Below, in pieces: positions 53,802 to 62,346 of a DNA stretch of 64,000 bases. Position 1 is the first letter of the stretch, and each line of letters begins with the position of its first letter. Both the position numbers and the translations under genes were made by a program. Below the pieces are notes generated by a model. That model had not been told where the DNA came from and did not search any database. It worked only from the letters and a program-made list of their open reading frames with translations. This stretch comes from Duganella levis (GTDB lineage: Bacteria; Pseudomonadota; Gammaproteobacteria; Burkholderiales; Burkholderiaceae_D). The stretch is from NCBI RefSeq assembly GCF_009857605.1, contig NZ_WWCT01000021.1, forward strand, positions 62,001-126,000, written 5' to 3'.

Positions 53802-54296
53802 TTATGCCGCCAGCGCGGTGCTCTCGATCAGTCCCATATCGGCGCTGGACATCAGCTTGTCGATATCGACCAGAATCAGCATGCGGTCTTCGATGGTGCC
53901 GAGGCCGACGATGTGGTCGGTATTCAGGGCCGAACCGATTTCCGGCGCCGGTTTGATTTGCTCAGGCAGCAGCGTGGTCACGTCCGACACGCGATCCACC
54001 ACCATGCCCACCACGCGGTGGCCGATGTTGAGAATGATGACCACGGTGAACTGGTCATAGGTCGGGGTGCCCAGGTTGAATTTGATGCGCATATCGACGA
54101 TCGGCACGATGATGCCGCGCAGATTGACTACGCCCTTGACGAAGCCCGGCGCGTTGGCGATGCGGGTTGGCGTTTCGTAGCTGCGGATCTCGCTTACTTT
54201 TTGAATATCAATGCCGTACTCTTCCTGGCCCAGGGTAAAGGCCAGGTACTCGCCGGCGGTCGAGGACGTCGCGTGCAATTCGCTTACGTTAGACAT
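53802..54296 (-). CDS. cheW: Chemotaxis coupling protein CheW
   Basis: A 164-residue CheW. Fold elements are in order: EYLAFTLGQEEYGIDIQKVSEIR, GFVKGVVNLRGIIVPIVDMR, VVGMVVDRVSDV and VGLGTIEDRMLILVDIDKL. CheW links MCPs to CheA. The frame extends 29 codons further upstream, but AAGGA directly before the ATG at 54296 supports the shorter form. It pairs with the adjacent MCP gene; the CheA partner is elsewhere. Confidence 0.93.
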   Translation of the reverse strand: MSNVSELHATSSTAGEYLAFTLGQEEYGIDIQKVSEIRSYETPTRIANAPGFVKGVVNLRGIIVPIVDMRIKFNLGTPTYDQFTVVIILNIGHRVVGMVVDRVSDVTTLLPEQIKPAPEIGSALNTDHIVGLGTIEDRMLILVDIDKLMSSADMGLIESTALAA

Positions 54297-54495
54297 GGGT
54301 TTTCCTTCTATGCGATAGTGACTATGCGCAATGTTACCGCAAGTCAAGATCAATAGCACCAAATAAATGCACGCCAGCAACAAAATAAACTTAATGCAAT
54401 TTTCAGATTGACAATTCGGCTACGGTTTTCTCCTGCACAAGGCGCGCCAAGCCTGTATCATTTACACAAAATCGACGAATCAATCCGGGAGACCG

Positions 54496-55155
54496 ATGAA
54501 TAGCTTGCTTACTGGTTGGCACCCGCGCCTGGTCGCCCTGGCCGCTGCGGCACAGGGCATGGATGGCGCCCACGACACCAACCATTTGCACCGCGTCTGG
54601 CGCAACGCCAGCCTGCTGCTGAACGATTATCCCGAGGCCGACGCACTGGTGGTGCTGGCCGGTTGTTACCTCCATGACCTGGTCAACCTGCCGAAGAACC
54701 ATCCCGAGCGCCATCTGGCGTCGCGCAAGGCGGCACTGCTGGCCAGCCGCCAGTTGGCCGAACTGGACTTCCCGCCAAATAAACTGGCCGGCGTCGCCCA
54801 TGCCATCGAGAGCCACAGTTTTTCCGCCGGCATCCGCGCCGAGACCATCGAAGCTAAAATCGTGCAGGACGCCGACCGGCTGGATGCGCTGGGCGCGGTC
54901 GGCCTGGCGCGACTGTTCTACACCGCCGGCCGCATGGATTCGGCACTGGCGCATCCGGACGATCCGATGGCGCTGCACCGCGACCTCGATGACAAGGCGT
55001 ACGCGCTCGATCATATCGACACCAAGCTGGCCACCCTGCCCGGCACCATGCAGACCGCCGCCGGCCGCCGCCTGGCCGACAACCGGCTGAATGAATTGAT
55101 CGCCTTCCGCGACAGCTTTATCGCCGAATGGGCCGCCAGCCCGGCCGCGCCGTAA
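54496..55155 (+). CDS. HD-domain metal-dependent phosphohydrolase
   Basis: A 219-residue HD hydrolase with His in THDTNHLHRVWRNA (HD start), CYLHDLVNLPK (the HD doublet), and further ligands in AHAIESHSF and AKIVQDADRLDALG. Members act on phosphate esters and nucleotides. The substrate is not predictable. The ATG follows a GGGAG. It is followed by the MFS gene 17 bases downstream, and probably co-transcribed with it. Confidence 0.88.
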   Translation: MNSLLTGWHPRLVALAAAAQGMDGAHDTNHLHRVWRNASLLLNDYPEADALVVLAGCYLHDLVNLPKNHPERHLASRKAALLASRQLAELDFPPNKLAGVAHAIESHSFSAGIRAETIEAKIVQDADRLDALGAVGLARLFYTAGRMDSALAHPDDPMALHRDLDDKAYALDHIDTKLATLPGTMQTAAGRRLADNRLNELIAFRDSFIAEWAASPAAP

Positions 55156-55172
55156 CCAACAATCACGCATAC

Positions 55173-56432
55173 ATGACCACCACTGACACCTCGGCAGCGG
55201 CGCCGCTGCCGGTACCGGGCAAGCCGCCGGGTAACCTGAATTTTGTCCTGATCTGCGTTTTCATCGATATGCTGGGCATCGGCCTGATCGTGCCGGTGCT
55301 GCCGGTGCTGGTCGGCGAGTTCACCGGCACGCGCGACAACCAGGCTTACTGGTATGGCGTGATGAGCGCGGTGTTCGGCTTGATGCAGTTCCTGTTCATG
55401 CCGATGCTGGGCGCGATCAGCGACCGCGTTGGCCGCCGTCCGGTGCTGCTGTATTCCATGGCCGGCATGAGCATCAACTTCCTGACCACGGCCTGGGCGC
55501 CCAATCTGGCCTGTTTGTTCATTGGCCGCGTGATCGGCGGCATGTCGTCGGCCAGCATGTCGGTGGCGTCGGCCTATGCATCCGATATTTCGACACCGGA
55601 CAACCGCGCCAAAAGCTTCGGCAAGATCGGTGCGGCGTTCGGTCTGGGCTTTATTTGCGGGCCGATGCTGGGCGGGCTCCTGGGCACGGTCGACCTGCAT
55701 CTGCCGTTCTATGTGGCCGGCGCGCTGTCGGCCGCGAATCTGGTGTATGGCTATCTGATGGTGCCGGAATCGCTGCCGGCGGCCCGCCGCGCGCCGTTCA
55801 AGCTATCCAAGATCAATCCGCTGGCGACGCTGGCCAAGCTGGCGCGCCGCACCGACATCCGCGGCCTGGTGGTCACCTACACGCTGGTGACGCTGGCGGC
55901 GATGATGCTGCAAACCACGTGGGTGCTGTACACCACCTTCCGCTTCAACTGGACGCCGGGCCAGAATGGCGCCGCACTGTTCTGCGTCGGCCTGACGGCG
56001 GCCGTGGTGCAGGCCGGCCTGCTCGGCCTTCTGATCAAGCGCTTCGGCGAGGTGCGGCTGGCGCAACTGGGCATGGTCTCGGGCACGGTCACTTATCTGC
56101 TGTATGGCCTGGCCACACAGGGCTGGATGATGTATGTGCTGATCGTCTGTAATGTACTGTCGTTTGCGATTGGCCCGGCCCTGCAAAGCATCGTCTCCAA
56201 GCACACGCCGGCCGACGAGCAAGGCGAGTTAATGGGATCGCTGCAATCGATCAGCAGCGTGGGCGTGATCATCATGCCGCTGCTGGGTTCCGCGATCCTG
56301 GGGGAAGTCAGTCACCTGCCAGCCGGCGACTGGCGCGTCGGCAGCACCTTCTATCTGTGCGCCGCCATGCAGGCGATGGCGGTGTTGGTGGCGCAGCGCT
56401 ACTTCGGCAAGCACAAGGCGGAGGAAGCATGA
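55173..56432 (+). CDS. MFS drug:H+ antiporter (TetA-like)
   Basis: A 419-residue membrane protein with twelve predicted helices. Motif A (GAISDRVGRRPVLL) is present between helices 2 and 3. Its closest family is the TCR/Tet MFS branch; that does not imply tetracycline as the real substrate. The start is the ATG at 55173; the frame extends upstream only into the HD gene. The stop overlaps the next start by four bases (ATGA). Confidence 0.85.
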   Translation: MTTTDTSAAAPLPVPGKPPGNLNFVLICVFIDMLGIGLIVPVLPVLVGEFTGTRDNQAYWYGVMSAVFGLMQFLFMPMLGAISDRVGRRPVLLYSMAGMSINFLTTAWAPNLACLFIGRVIGGMSSASMSVASAYASDISTPDNRAKSFGKIGAAFGLGFICGPMLGGLLGTVDLHLPFYVAGALSAANLVYGYLMVPESLPAARRAPFKLSKINPLATLAKLARRTDIRGLVVTYTLVTLAAMMLQTTWVLYTTFRFNWTPGQNGAALFCVGLTAAVVQAGLLGLLIKRFGEVRLAQLGMVSGTVTYLLYGLATQGWMMYVLIVCNVLSFAIGPALQSIVSKHTPADEQGELMGSLQSISSVGVIIMPLLGSAILGEVSHLPAGDWRVGSTFYLCAAMQAMAVLVAQRYFGKHKAEEA

Positions 56433-57241
56433 AGCTGCGCTTATTGTTGGCGGCGTGCGCCGTCAGCCTGACACTTGCCTCACACAGTGCCGGCGCCACC
56501 GGCTGTTCGCGCGAAATCTCGATGCCGGTATCGGCCAACGGCGCCAGCGTGATCATCGACGGCACGCATGTGAAAGGCATTTATCCGGATCTGCTGCGCA
56601 GTATCGGTCCGAAGATCGGTTGCCGCTTCGTGTTCACCGTGGTGCCGCGTGCGCGCCAGGTGGCGATGTTCAAGAACGGCACGGCGGACGTGCTGGCGCC
56701 GGCCTCGCGCACACAGGATCGCGACCAGGTGGGCACCTTCATCCCGATGATCAATCACCGGCCGATGCTGATTTCGGTGAACGCCGGCCGCGCGCCGATC
56801 AGCAGTTTGCAGGATCTGCTGGCGCGGCGCGAATTGCGCGTGGCCGTGGTGCGCGGCTTTGATTATGGCGACAAGTATTCGACGCTGCTCACCGAACTGC
56901 AAAAGCAGGGTCGCCTGTTCGTGGAGGTCGACGTGATTGCGGTGGCGCGCCTGCTGCACGCCGGCTCGGCCGACGTCACCATCATGGGACCGACGCTGAT
57001 GGCCGGCGCGATCCGCCGTGAACAACGCGTGCACGGCCTACAGGAGCGGCTGAAGATGGAGACCATTCCGGAGCTGCCATGGAGCCAGAGCGGTGCTTAT
57101 CTCTCCAACGCGCTCAAGCCGGAAGACCACGCCATTTTGCGCGAGGCGCTGGAGAAGGCCGGCAAATCCAATCATGTGATGGAAGGCTACCTGCACTACT
57201 TCCGTCCAGAGCTTCTGACCGACAGCGTGCGTCCGCGTTAA
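56429..57241 (+). CDS. Periplasmic solute-binding protein (SBP_bac_3-like)
   Basis: A 270-residue protein with a signal peptide ending near HSAGA. It has an extracellular family-3 binding-protein-like fold: YPDLLRSIGPKIGCRFVFTVVPRARQ, then FKNGTADVLAPAS and ARRELRVAVVRGFDYG. No permease or ATPase is adjacent, so it may be a stand-alone sensor or bind a solute for another system. Ligand unknown. The stop region overlaps the convergent hydrolase by four bases. Confidence 0.75.
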   Translation: MKLRLLLAACAVSLTLASHSAGATGCSREISMPVSANGASVIIDGTHVKGIYPDLLRSIGPKIGCRFVFTVVPRARQVAMFKNGTADVLAPASRTQDRDQVGTFIPMINHRPMLISVNAGRAPISSLQDLLARRELRVAVVRGFDYGDKYSTLLTELQKQGRLFVEVDVIAVARLLHAGSADVTIMGPTLMAGAIRREQRVHGLQERLKMETIPELPWSQSGAYLSNALKPEDHAILREALEKAGKSNHVMEGYLHYFRPELLTDSVRPR

Positions 57242-58074
57242 GGTGCTGCCAGCCGGCCAATGAATTCGCAGTAGGCCGGCTGCACCATCGCATTGGTCAG
57301 CACATCGTTATGGCCGGCGCCCGGCACCAGCAGCAGCCGTTTGGAGGATGACGGCAGCGCCGCGTACACCTGCTTCGCCAGGCGCGGCGGCGTGGTGTTA
57401 TCCGCCTCCCCTTCCAGCACCAGCGCCGGTCCGGCGTAGCCCGATGCCGCCGCCACGTTGTCGATATCCTGCAATTCCGGGCTGATCTCCAGTCGCACGA
57501 ACGGCCATGCATACCATGGCAGCATGGCGTTGCCCCAGTCGCGCGCGTTGGTGGTGGTCGATTCCAGTATCAGGCCACGCGCGGCGGGACGCTGCTGCGC
57601 CACGTAGGCGGCGACGAAGCTGCCGAGCGATTGCCCATGCAGCACCACCTGGCCCGGATGCCGCGTATTGGCGTCGTCGAAGATCCGCAGCGCGTCGCTC
57701 TTCAGCGTGGCGATGGTCGGCACGCCCTTGCTGCGGCCGTAGCCGCGATAGTCAAAGATAGTGACGTCAGCGCCGCATGGGGCAATCGCGCCCAGCACCT
57801 CCGCGCCGTGCTGGTCGAGATGGAAGCTGTTGCCGCCGAAGTACAGCACCGTCAGCGCGTTGCCGGGACGGGTGGCCGAGACGCCGTGCAGTTCCGCATC
57901 CGCAGCCGGCAGCGAGACTTTATCGAGCTGCCAGGCTGGTGCGCTGGCGCTGTCGAGTACGCGCGACGGCGGCGCATCGCCGGGCTTGTCGGCGCGCAGG
58001 ATATTGCGCTCCCCGACCTGCATCGCACATCCGGACAAGATCAATACGATTACCGCCAGCCACGCATGCCTCAT
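57238..58074 (-). CDS. Alpha/beta-hydrolase lipoprotein
   Basis: A 278-residue protein with a lipoprotein signal ending in LSGC (Cys16). The hydrolase fold has the oxyanion region YFGGNSFHLDQHG, nucleophile elbow LHGQSLGSF (G-x-S-x-G) and a C-terminal His in PGAGHND. It resembles bacterial BAAT/serine-aminopeptidase-like hydrolases of the DUF2974/FrsA-type group. Substrate unknown; likely anchored to the outer-membrane inner face. Confidence 0.8.
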   Translation of the reverse strand: MRHAWLAVIVLILSGCAMQVGERNILRADKPGDAPPSRVLDSASAPAWQLDKVSLPAADAELHGVSATRPGNALTVLYFGGNSFHLDQHGAEVLGAIAPCGADVTIFDYRGYGRSKGVPTIATLKSDALRIFDDANTRHPGQVVLHGQSLGSFVAAYVAQQRPAARGLILESTTTNARDWGNAMLPWYAWPFVRLEISPELQDIDNVAAASGYAGPALVLEGEADNTTPPRLAKQVYAALPSSSKRLLLVPGAGHNDVLTNAMVQPAYCEFIGRLAAP

Positions 58075-58144
58075 TTCCCGCTCCTGTTTTTAAATGTACA
58101 ATTCAATATACAACAACAAAAACTTACTGTAAAACGATAAATTT

Positions 58145-58666
58145 ATGAAAATCTCACTGATCCGCACTTTCCTGTGGCTGTGTGTTGCCGTGCAGGCGGC
58201 GTTTTTTGTCTTTGCGTGGACTACGTTTGCGCCGGCGATTGGCAGCATGACCATCGAGATTACGGCGGAAGGCGTCAGCACGGCGGCCAAGCTGGCGATG
58301 TCGTCGTCGCAGCGGGCGTTGGGTGCGGCGCTGGCCGCCGTGCCGCTGCTGGTGATGGGCTATGGCTTGTGGCGGCTGGACCGGCTGCTGCTGAATTTTC
58401 GCCGTCAGGATTTGTTCACGGCGCAATCGGTCGGCCACCTGCGCGCCTTTGCCGGCGCCACGCTGGCGTCAACGCTGCTGACGATTGCCGAACCGCTGGT
58501 GCGGACGCTGGCGTTCTGGTTGATGGCGGGTGGCGACCGGCATATGTCGGTGGGCGTGCGGTCGGAGCAGATCATTCTGCTGCTGGTGTGCGGACTGTTT
58601 TATCTGGTCACGCGGCTGATGCAGGAAGGCAGCCGGCTGGCGGCGGAGAACGAGGCGTTCATCTGA
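58145..58666 (+). CDS. DUF2975 membrane protein
   Basis: A 173-residue protein with four predicted membrane helices (MKISLIRTFLWLCVAVQAAFFV, a second near 60-80, and two at about 95-160). The order and length match DUF2975. These are usually found with a small HTH regulator of the YozG type, and that gene follows here with a TGATG overlap. No biochemical function is established. Confidence 0.85.
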   Translation: MKISLIRTFLWLCVAVQAAFFVFAWTTFAPAIGSMTIEITAEGVSTAAKLAMSSSQRALGAALAAVPLLVMGYGLWRLDRLLLNFRRQDLFTAQSVGHLRAFAGATLASTLLTIAEPLVRTLAFWLMAGGDRHMSVGVRSEQIILLLVCGLFYLVTRLMQEGSRLAAENEAFI

Positions 58667-58905
58667 TGGCTATTGTGATTAATCTGGACCTGATGCTGGC
58701 CAAGCGCAAGGTCAAGTCACGTGAGCTGGCGGCGTATGTGGGCATTACGGAGCAAAACCTGTCGCTGCTCAAATCCGGCAAAGTCAAAGGCATACGCTTT
58801 TCCACGCTGGAGAAAATCTGCGAACGGCTGGACTGCCAGCCAGGCGACATCCTGGAGCGCACGCCGGAGCCGGACAACGACGATGCAGCTAGTGCAGAAG
58901 TTTGA
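58666..58905 (+). CDS. YozG-like HTH transcriptional regulator
   Basis: A 79-residue Xre-type HTH protein (MLAKRKVKSRELAAYVGITEQNLSLLKSGKVKGI). The conserved C-terminal part is RFSTLEKICERLDCQPGDILE. It is the standard partner of DUF2975 genes. Its start overlaps the DUF2975 stop. It probably regulates its own operon. Confidence 0.88.
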   Translation: MAIVINLDLMLAKRKVKSRELAAYVGITEQNLSLLKSGKVKGIRFSTLEKICERLDCQPGDILERTPEPDNDDAASAEV

Positions 58906-59128
58906 ACAGCACCGCTGTCACACCGGACTGCAACAGCAACGAAGTGAACATATAGCTCACCATCTTTAACTCAAATTTGGCAAATGCCAGTTCCAGATCG
59001 TGTTTGGTCACCAACTGGCTTTCGATCAGCTGGTACAGCGCCGAGGCGAGCGCCTTGGCCTGTCTTTCTGAGAAGCCACTTTCGACTAGCGTGTCCATAA
59101 AAGCCACGGTATCAAAATTATTCGACAT
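58889..59128 (-). CDS. Small coiled-coil membrane-associated protein (DUF1640-like)
   Basis: A 79-residue protein. The first part has VAFMDTLVESGFSERQAKALASAL, the middle ESQLVTKHDLELAFAKFE is a short coiled coil, and the C-terminal 20 residues form a hydrophobic helix. This layout resembles the DUF1640/CCDC90-like small proteins. AAGGAG sits before the ATG at 59128. Its 3' end overlaps the convergent YozG-like gene by 17 bases. Confidence 0.7.
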   Translation of the reverse strand: MSNNFDTVAFMDTLVESGFSERQAKALASALYQLIESQLVTKHDLELAFAKFELKMVSYMFTSLLLQSGVTAVLFKLLH

Positions 59129-59378
59129 GTTGTTCTCCTTTTTCGGTTTAGACCGCCTTCCGCGCAAAAGAGTTCCGAACTTGACAGACCGCCACCAAAC
59201 TGCAACCATACGGCCATGATTTTTTATGCCCCGCCTCACACCCGCACGTATTGGCGCCGCTCCTAGCGAGCGCGGCCACTGTACAACCATAGTGATGTGA
59301 TATTTTTATCAACGCCGCCCTAGTCTGGTGGCGTTTTTGTATCCGCTCACCAGACCGGGGCAACGTAAAGGAACCCTG

Positions 59379-60443
59379 ATGAGTCTGCCTGAACTGCCAC
59401 AAACCGACGCCGCCGAAGTCTCTGCGGTCGCCACCGCACCCAAGGGTCCGCAAATCATCCTGACCGGCGATCGTCCGACCGGTCCGCTGCACCTCGGCCA
59501 CTTCGTCGGCAGCCTGCGTAACCGCGTGGAATACCAGCACCAATTCAAGCAATTCATCATGCTGGCCGACTCGCAGGCGCTGACCGACAATATGGACGAC
59601 ACCAACAAGGTGCACCGCAACGTGGTCGAAGTGGCGCTGGACTACCTGGCAGTCGGCATCGACCCGGCCAAGTCGACCATCCTGATCCAGTCGCAGATTC
59701 CGGAACTGGCCGAGCTGACCTTCTATTACCTGAACATGGTCACTGTGGCGCGTCTGGAGCGCAATCCGACCGTCAAAACCGAAATCGCCCTGCGCGGCTT
59801 CGAGCGCGACATTCCGGCCGGCTTCCTGACCTACCCTGCTTCGCAGGCCGCCGACATCTCGGCATTCAAAGCCACGCTGGTGCCGGTCGGCGAAGACCAG
59901 ATTCCGATGATCGAACAAACCAACGAAATCGTGCGCCGCTTCAACCGCATCGTCAATAAAGACATCCTGGTCGAGTGCAAGGCGCTGGTGCCGGACATCG
60001 GCCGCCTGCCTGGCATCGATGGCAAAGCCAAGATGAGTAAGTCGCTGGGCAACACCATCAACCTGGGCGCCACCGCCGCCGAGATCACCGCCGCCGTGAA
60101 AAAGGTCTACACCGACCCGCTGCACCTGCGCGTGGAAGATCCAGGCCACCTGGAAGGCAACGTCGCCTTCATCTACCTGGACGCCTTTGATCCGGAAAAA
60201 GACAAGCTGGAAGAAATGAAAGCCCACTACGTGCGCGGCGGCCTGGGCGATTCGATCGTCAAGAAACGCCTGGAAGTGGTGCTGCAGGAGATGCTGGCGC
60301 CGATCCGCGCCCGTCGCGAAGAGCTGGAAAAAGACAAGGGCTACATCATGCAGCTGCTGAAGGAAGGCACCATGCAAGCCCGCGAAGTAGCCGCCAAAAC
60401 CGCCGACGAAGTCAAGGCCGCGCTCGGCCTGAGCTACTTCTGA
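59379..60443 (+). CDS. trpS: Tryptophanyl-tRNA synthetase
   Basis: A 354-residue class I synthetase with HIGH-type motif (GPLHLGHFVGS) and KMSKS (KAKMSKSLGN). ATG at 59379 after GTAAAGGAA; the frame is open 17 codons earlier but without a ribosome site. It charges tRNA-Trp. It has a short N-terminal extension of about 25 residues, seen in some TrpS forms of Betaproteobacteria. A DUF1294 gene follows at the stop. Confidence 0.97.
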   Translation: MSLPELPQTDAAEVSAVATAPKGPQIILTGDRPTGPLHLGHFVGSLRNRVEYQHQFKQFIMLADSQALTDNMDDTNKVHRNVVEVALDYLAVGIDPAKSTILIQSQIPELAELTFYYLNMVTVARLERNPTVKTEIALRGFERDIPAGFLTYPASQAADISAFKATLVPVGEDQIPMIEQTNEIVRRFNRIVNKDILVECKALVPDIGRLPGIDGKAKMSKSLGNTINLGATAAEITAAVKKVYTDPLHLRVEDPGHLEGNVAFIYLDAFDPEKDKLEEMKAHYVRGGLGDSIVKKRLEVVLQEMLAPIRARREELEKDKGYIMQLLKEGTMQAREVAAKTADEVKAALGLSYF

Positions 60444-60478
60444 ACGCGCCGGCGCTGAACTGGCTGTGGCTGGCGTCG

Positions 60479-60727
60479 TTGTATGGCGCCGCCAGCGTGG
60501 CCTGTTTCATCGCTTACGCCATCGACAAATCGGCGGCCATTCACCAGCGCCGCCGCATTCCCGAACGCACGTTGCTGTTGCTGGGCCTGGGCTGCGGCTG
60601 GCCGGGCGGCCTGCTGGCGCAGCGCTGGCTGCGGCATAAGACAGTCAAGACTTCTTTCCAGGTCGCCTACTGGGGCAGCGTCGTGCTGAACGTTGCCGCC
60701 GTGGGCTGGCTTTGCACTCTCAACTAA
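60479..60727 (+). CDS. DUF1294 membrane protein (start uncertain)
   Basis: An 82-residue protein from a TTG at 60479; the DUF1294 core is present (AYAIDKSAA, RIPERTLLLLGLGCGWPGGLLAQRWLRHKT). DUF1294 proteins have two N-terminal membrane helices, but the first one here begins before any ATG. The in-frame sequence continues upstream as NAPALNWLWLASLYG to a CTG that overlaps the trpS stop. So translation probably starts at a non-ATG codon, CTG at 60440 or TTG at 60479. Confidence 0.75.
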   Translation: MYGAASVACFIAYAIDKSAAIHQRRRIPERTLLLLGLGCGWPGGLLAQRWLRHKTVKTSFQVAYWGSVVLNVAAVGWLCTLN

Positions 60728-60738
60728 GGAATCCAACG

Positions 60739-61698
60739 ATGCTGCAAGGCGTGTTGTGTGGTTTGCTGGCGGGCGCCATGTGGGGCATGGTGTTTGTTGC
60801 GCCGGAGTTCCTGCGCGCGTTCACGCCGCTGGAAATGGCGTGCGGCCGCTACATCTGCTACGGACTGATCGCCGCCGCCGTGATGTCGACGCGGCTGCCG
60901 AAGCTGCTGCGCCGGCTGGACCGCAGCGACATCATCGCCATGATCAAGCATGCGCTGGCCGGCAATATCGTCTATTACATGCTGCTTGCGCTGGGCGTCA
61001 AGCTGGCCGGCGTTGCGGCGACGTCGCTGATCATCGGCGTACTGCCGATCTCGGTCACGCTGGTGGGCCACAAGGACCACGGCTCGGTGCCGCTCAAGCA
61101 GCTGACCTTGCCGCTGCTGCTGGTAGCGGCCGGCATCGCCTGCATCAATATCGATGTCTTCACGCATGATGTCGGCAATGGCCTGCCGCTGAGCAGCAAG
61201 CTGCTGGGTGTATTGTGCGCGGCCGTCGCGCTGGCGTGCTGGACCTGGTACTCCGTCGATAATGCCCGCTACCTGAAGCGCAACCCGCATTTCAGCAGCG
61301 GCGAATGGTCGGCTCTGTATGGGGTGTCCAGCGGACTGATCGCATTGGTGATTGCGCTGGTGGGCCTGGTGTTTTTCCATGGCGACGTGACCGGCGCCGG
61401 CGCGGTGGCCAGCGGGCGTGACTGGGGACTGTTCTGGATCGTCAGCGCGGTGATTGCGCTGGGGGCGTCGGCCATCGGCAACCATTTGTGGAATATCGCC
61501 AGCCGCAAGGTGCCGCTGACCCTGTCCGGCCAGTTGATTCTGTTTGAAACGCTGTTCGCGCTGCTGTACGGGTTTATCTACAAGCAGCAGCTGCCACGCG
61601 GGCTGGAGATTGCCGCCATGGTGCTGCTGATCGCGGGCGTGATGTGGTCGGTGCGCATCCATGCGCTGGACGATGCCAGCGAGGCGCATGCCGGTTAA
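60739..61698 (+). CDS. DMT-superfamily (EamA) transporter
   Basis: A 319-residue membrane protein with about ten helices in two repeats of the EamA/DMT type. The first repeat starts at GVLCGLLAGAMWGMVFV and the second near WSALYGVSSGLIALVI. Members export small metabolites such as amino acids. AAGGAA before the ATG at 60739 fixes the start. It is 11 bases downstream of DUF1294, so all three may share a transcript. Confidence 0.85.
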   Translation: MLQGVLCGLLAGAMWGMVFVAPEFLRAFTPLEMACGRYICYGLIAAAVMSTRLPKLLRRLDRSDIIAMIKHALAGNIVYYMLLALGVKLAGVAATSLIIGVLPISVTLVGHKDHGSVPLKQLTLPLLLVAAGIACINIDVFTHDVGNGLPLSSKLLGVLCAAVALACWTWYSVDNARYLKRNPHFSSGEWSALYGVSSGLIALVIALVGLVFFHGDVTGAGAVASGRDWGLFWIVSAVIALGASAIGNHLWNIASRKVPLTLSGQLILFETLFALLYGFIYKQQLPRGLEIAAMVLLIAGVMWSVRIHALDDASEAHAG

Positions 61699-62312
61699 TT
61701 GTCCAGCAGACCGTTCTCGCTCAGCACGTCCTGCACCAGTTCCAGCCGCAGCACCGGATTTTCCTGTAGCAGCAGGCGCTGCTTTTCTTCCAGGTCCAGC
61801 CGCAGCAGCTCGCACCAGCGGTTGGCGACCCAGCCGGCTTCGTCCAGACGGTACGGCGGCGCCAGCGACATATTGGCGGTGGAAATCTGTTTCTTTTGCA
61901 GAGAGCGGATCAGGGCGCCGAGCGCGTTGGCCACGTCCTGCTGTTCGCTAGGAATCGGCACCACCATATCTTCGGCTACTTCTTCCACTTCGGCCATCCA
62001 CAGGCCGTGCTTCAGTTGCTCAGCAGATTTAACCTGGAAGCGTGTGGTGCCGATGCAGGAAATCTGCAACAGTCCCGGTAGTGGCGCAGCCCAATCGAGG
62101 ATGCGCGCCATGGTGCCGCAGGCGGACAAGGTCTCGTGCTGTTCCGGCAAACGCACCTCGCTGCCATCCAGCAGCGAGACCACACCGAACTCCTCGCCCT
62201 TGGCGATGCAGCGCTTGACCAGGTCCAGATAACGCACTTCAAACACCTGCAAGGGCAAATGCCCGTCAGGAAACAGGATGGTCTTCAGCGGAAACAATGG
62301 AATAGATGGCAT
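61695..62312 (-). CDS. Lon N-terminal-domain (LON_substr_bdg) protein
   Basis: A 205-residue protein with the Lon substrate-binding domain but no ATPase or protease part (PLFPLKTILFPDGHLPLQVFEVRYLDLVKRC at the start). The C-terminal half is helical. It is the LON-domain-only family of unknown function found in many proteobacteria. It converges with the DMT gene by a four-base overlap. Confidence 0.88.
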   Translation of the reverse strand: MPSIPLFPLKTILFPDGHLPLQVFEVRYLDLVKRCIAKGEEFGVVSLLDGSEVRLPEQHETLSACGTMARILDWAAPLPGLLQISCIGTTRFQVKSAEQLKHGLWMAEVEEVAEDMVVPIPSEQQDVANALGALIRSLQKKQISTANMSLAPPYRLDEAGWVANRWCELLRLDLEEKQRLLLQENPVLRLELVQDVLSENGLLDN

Positions 62313-62346
62313 TTCGCAATCATCTCACGAAATGGCTGGCCTCGGC

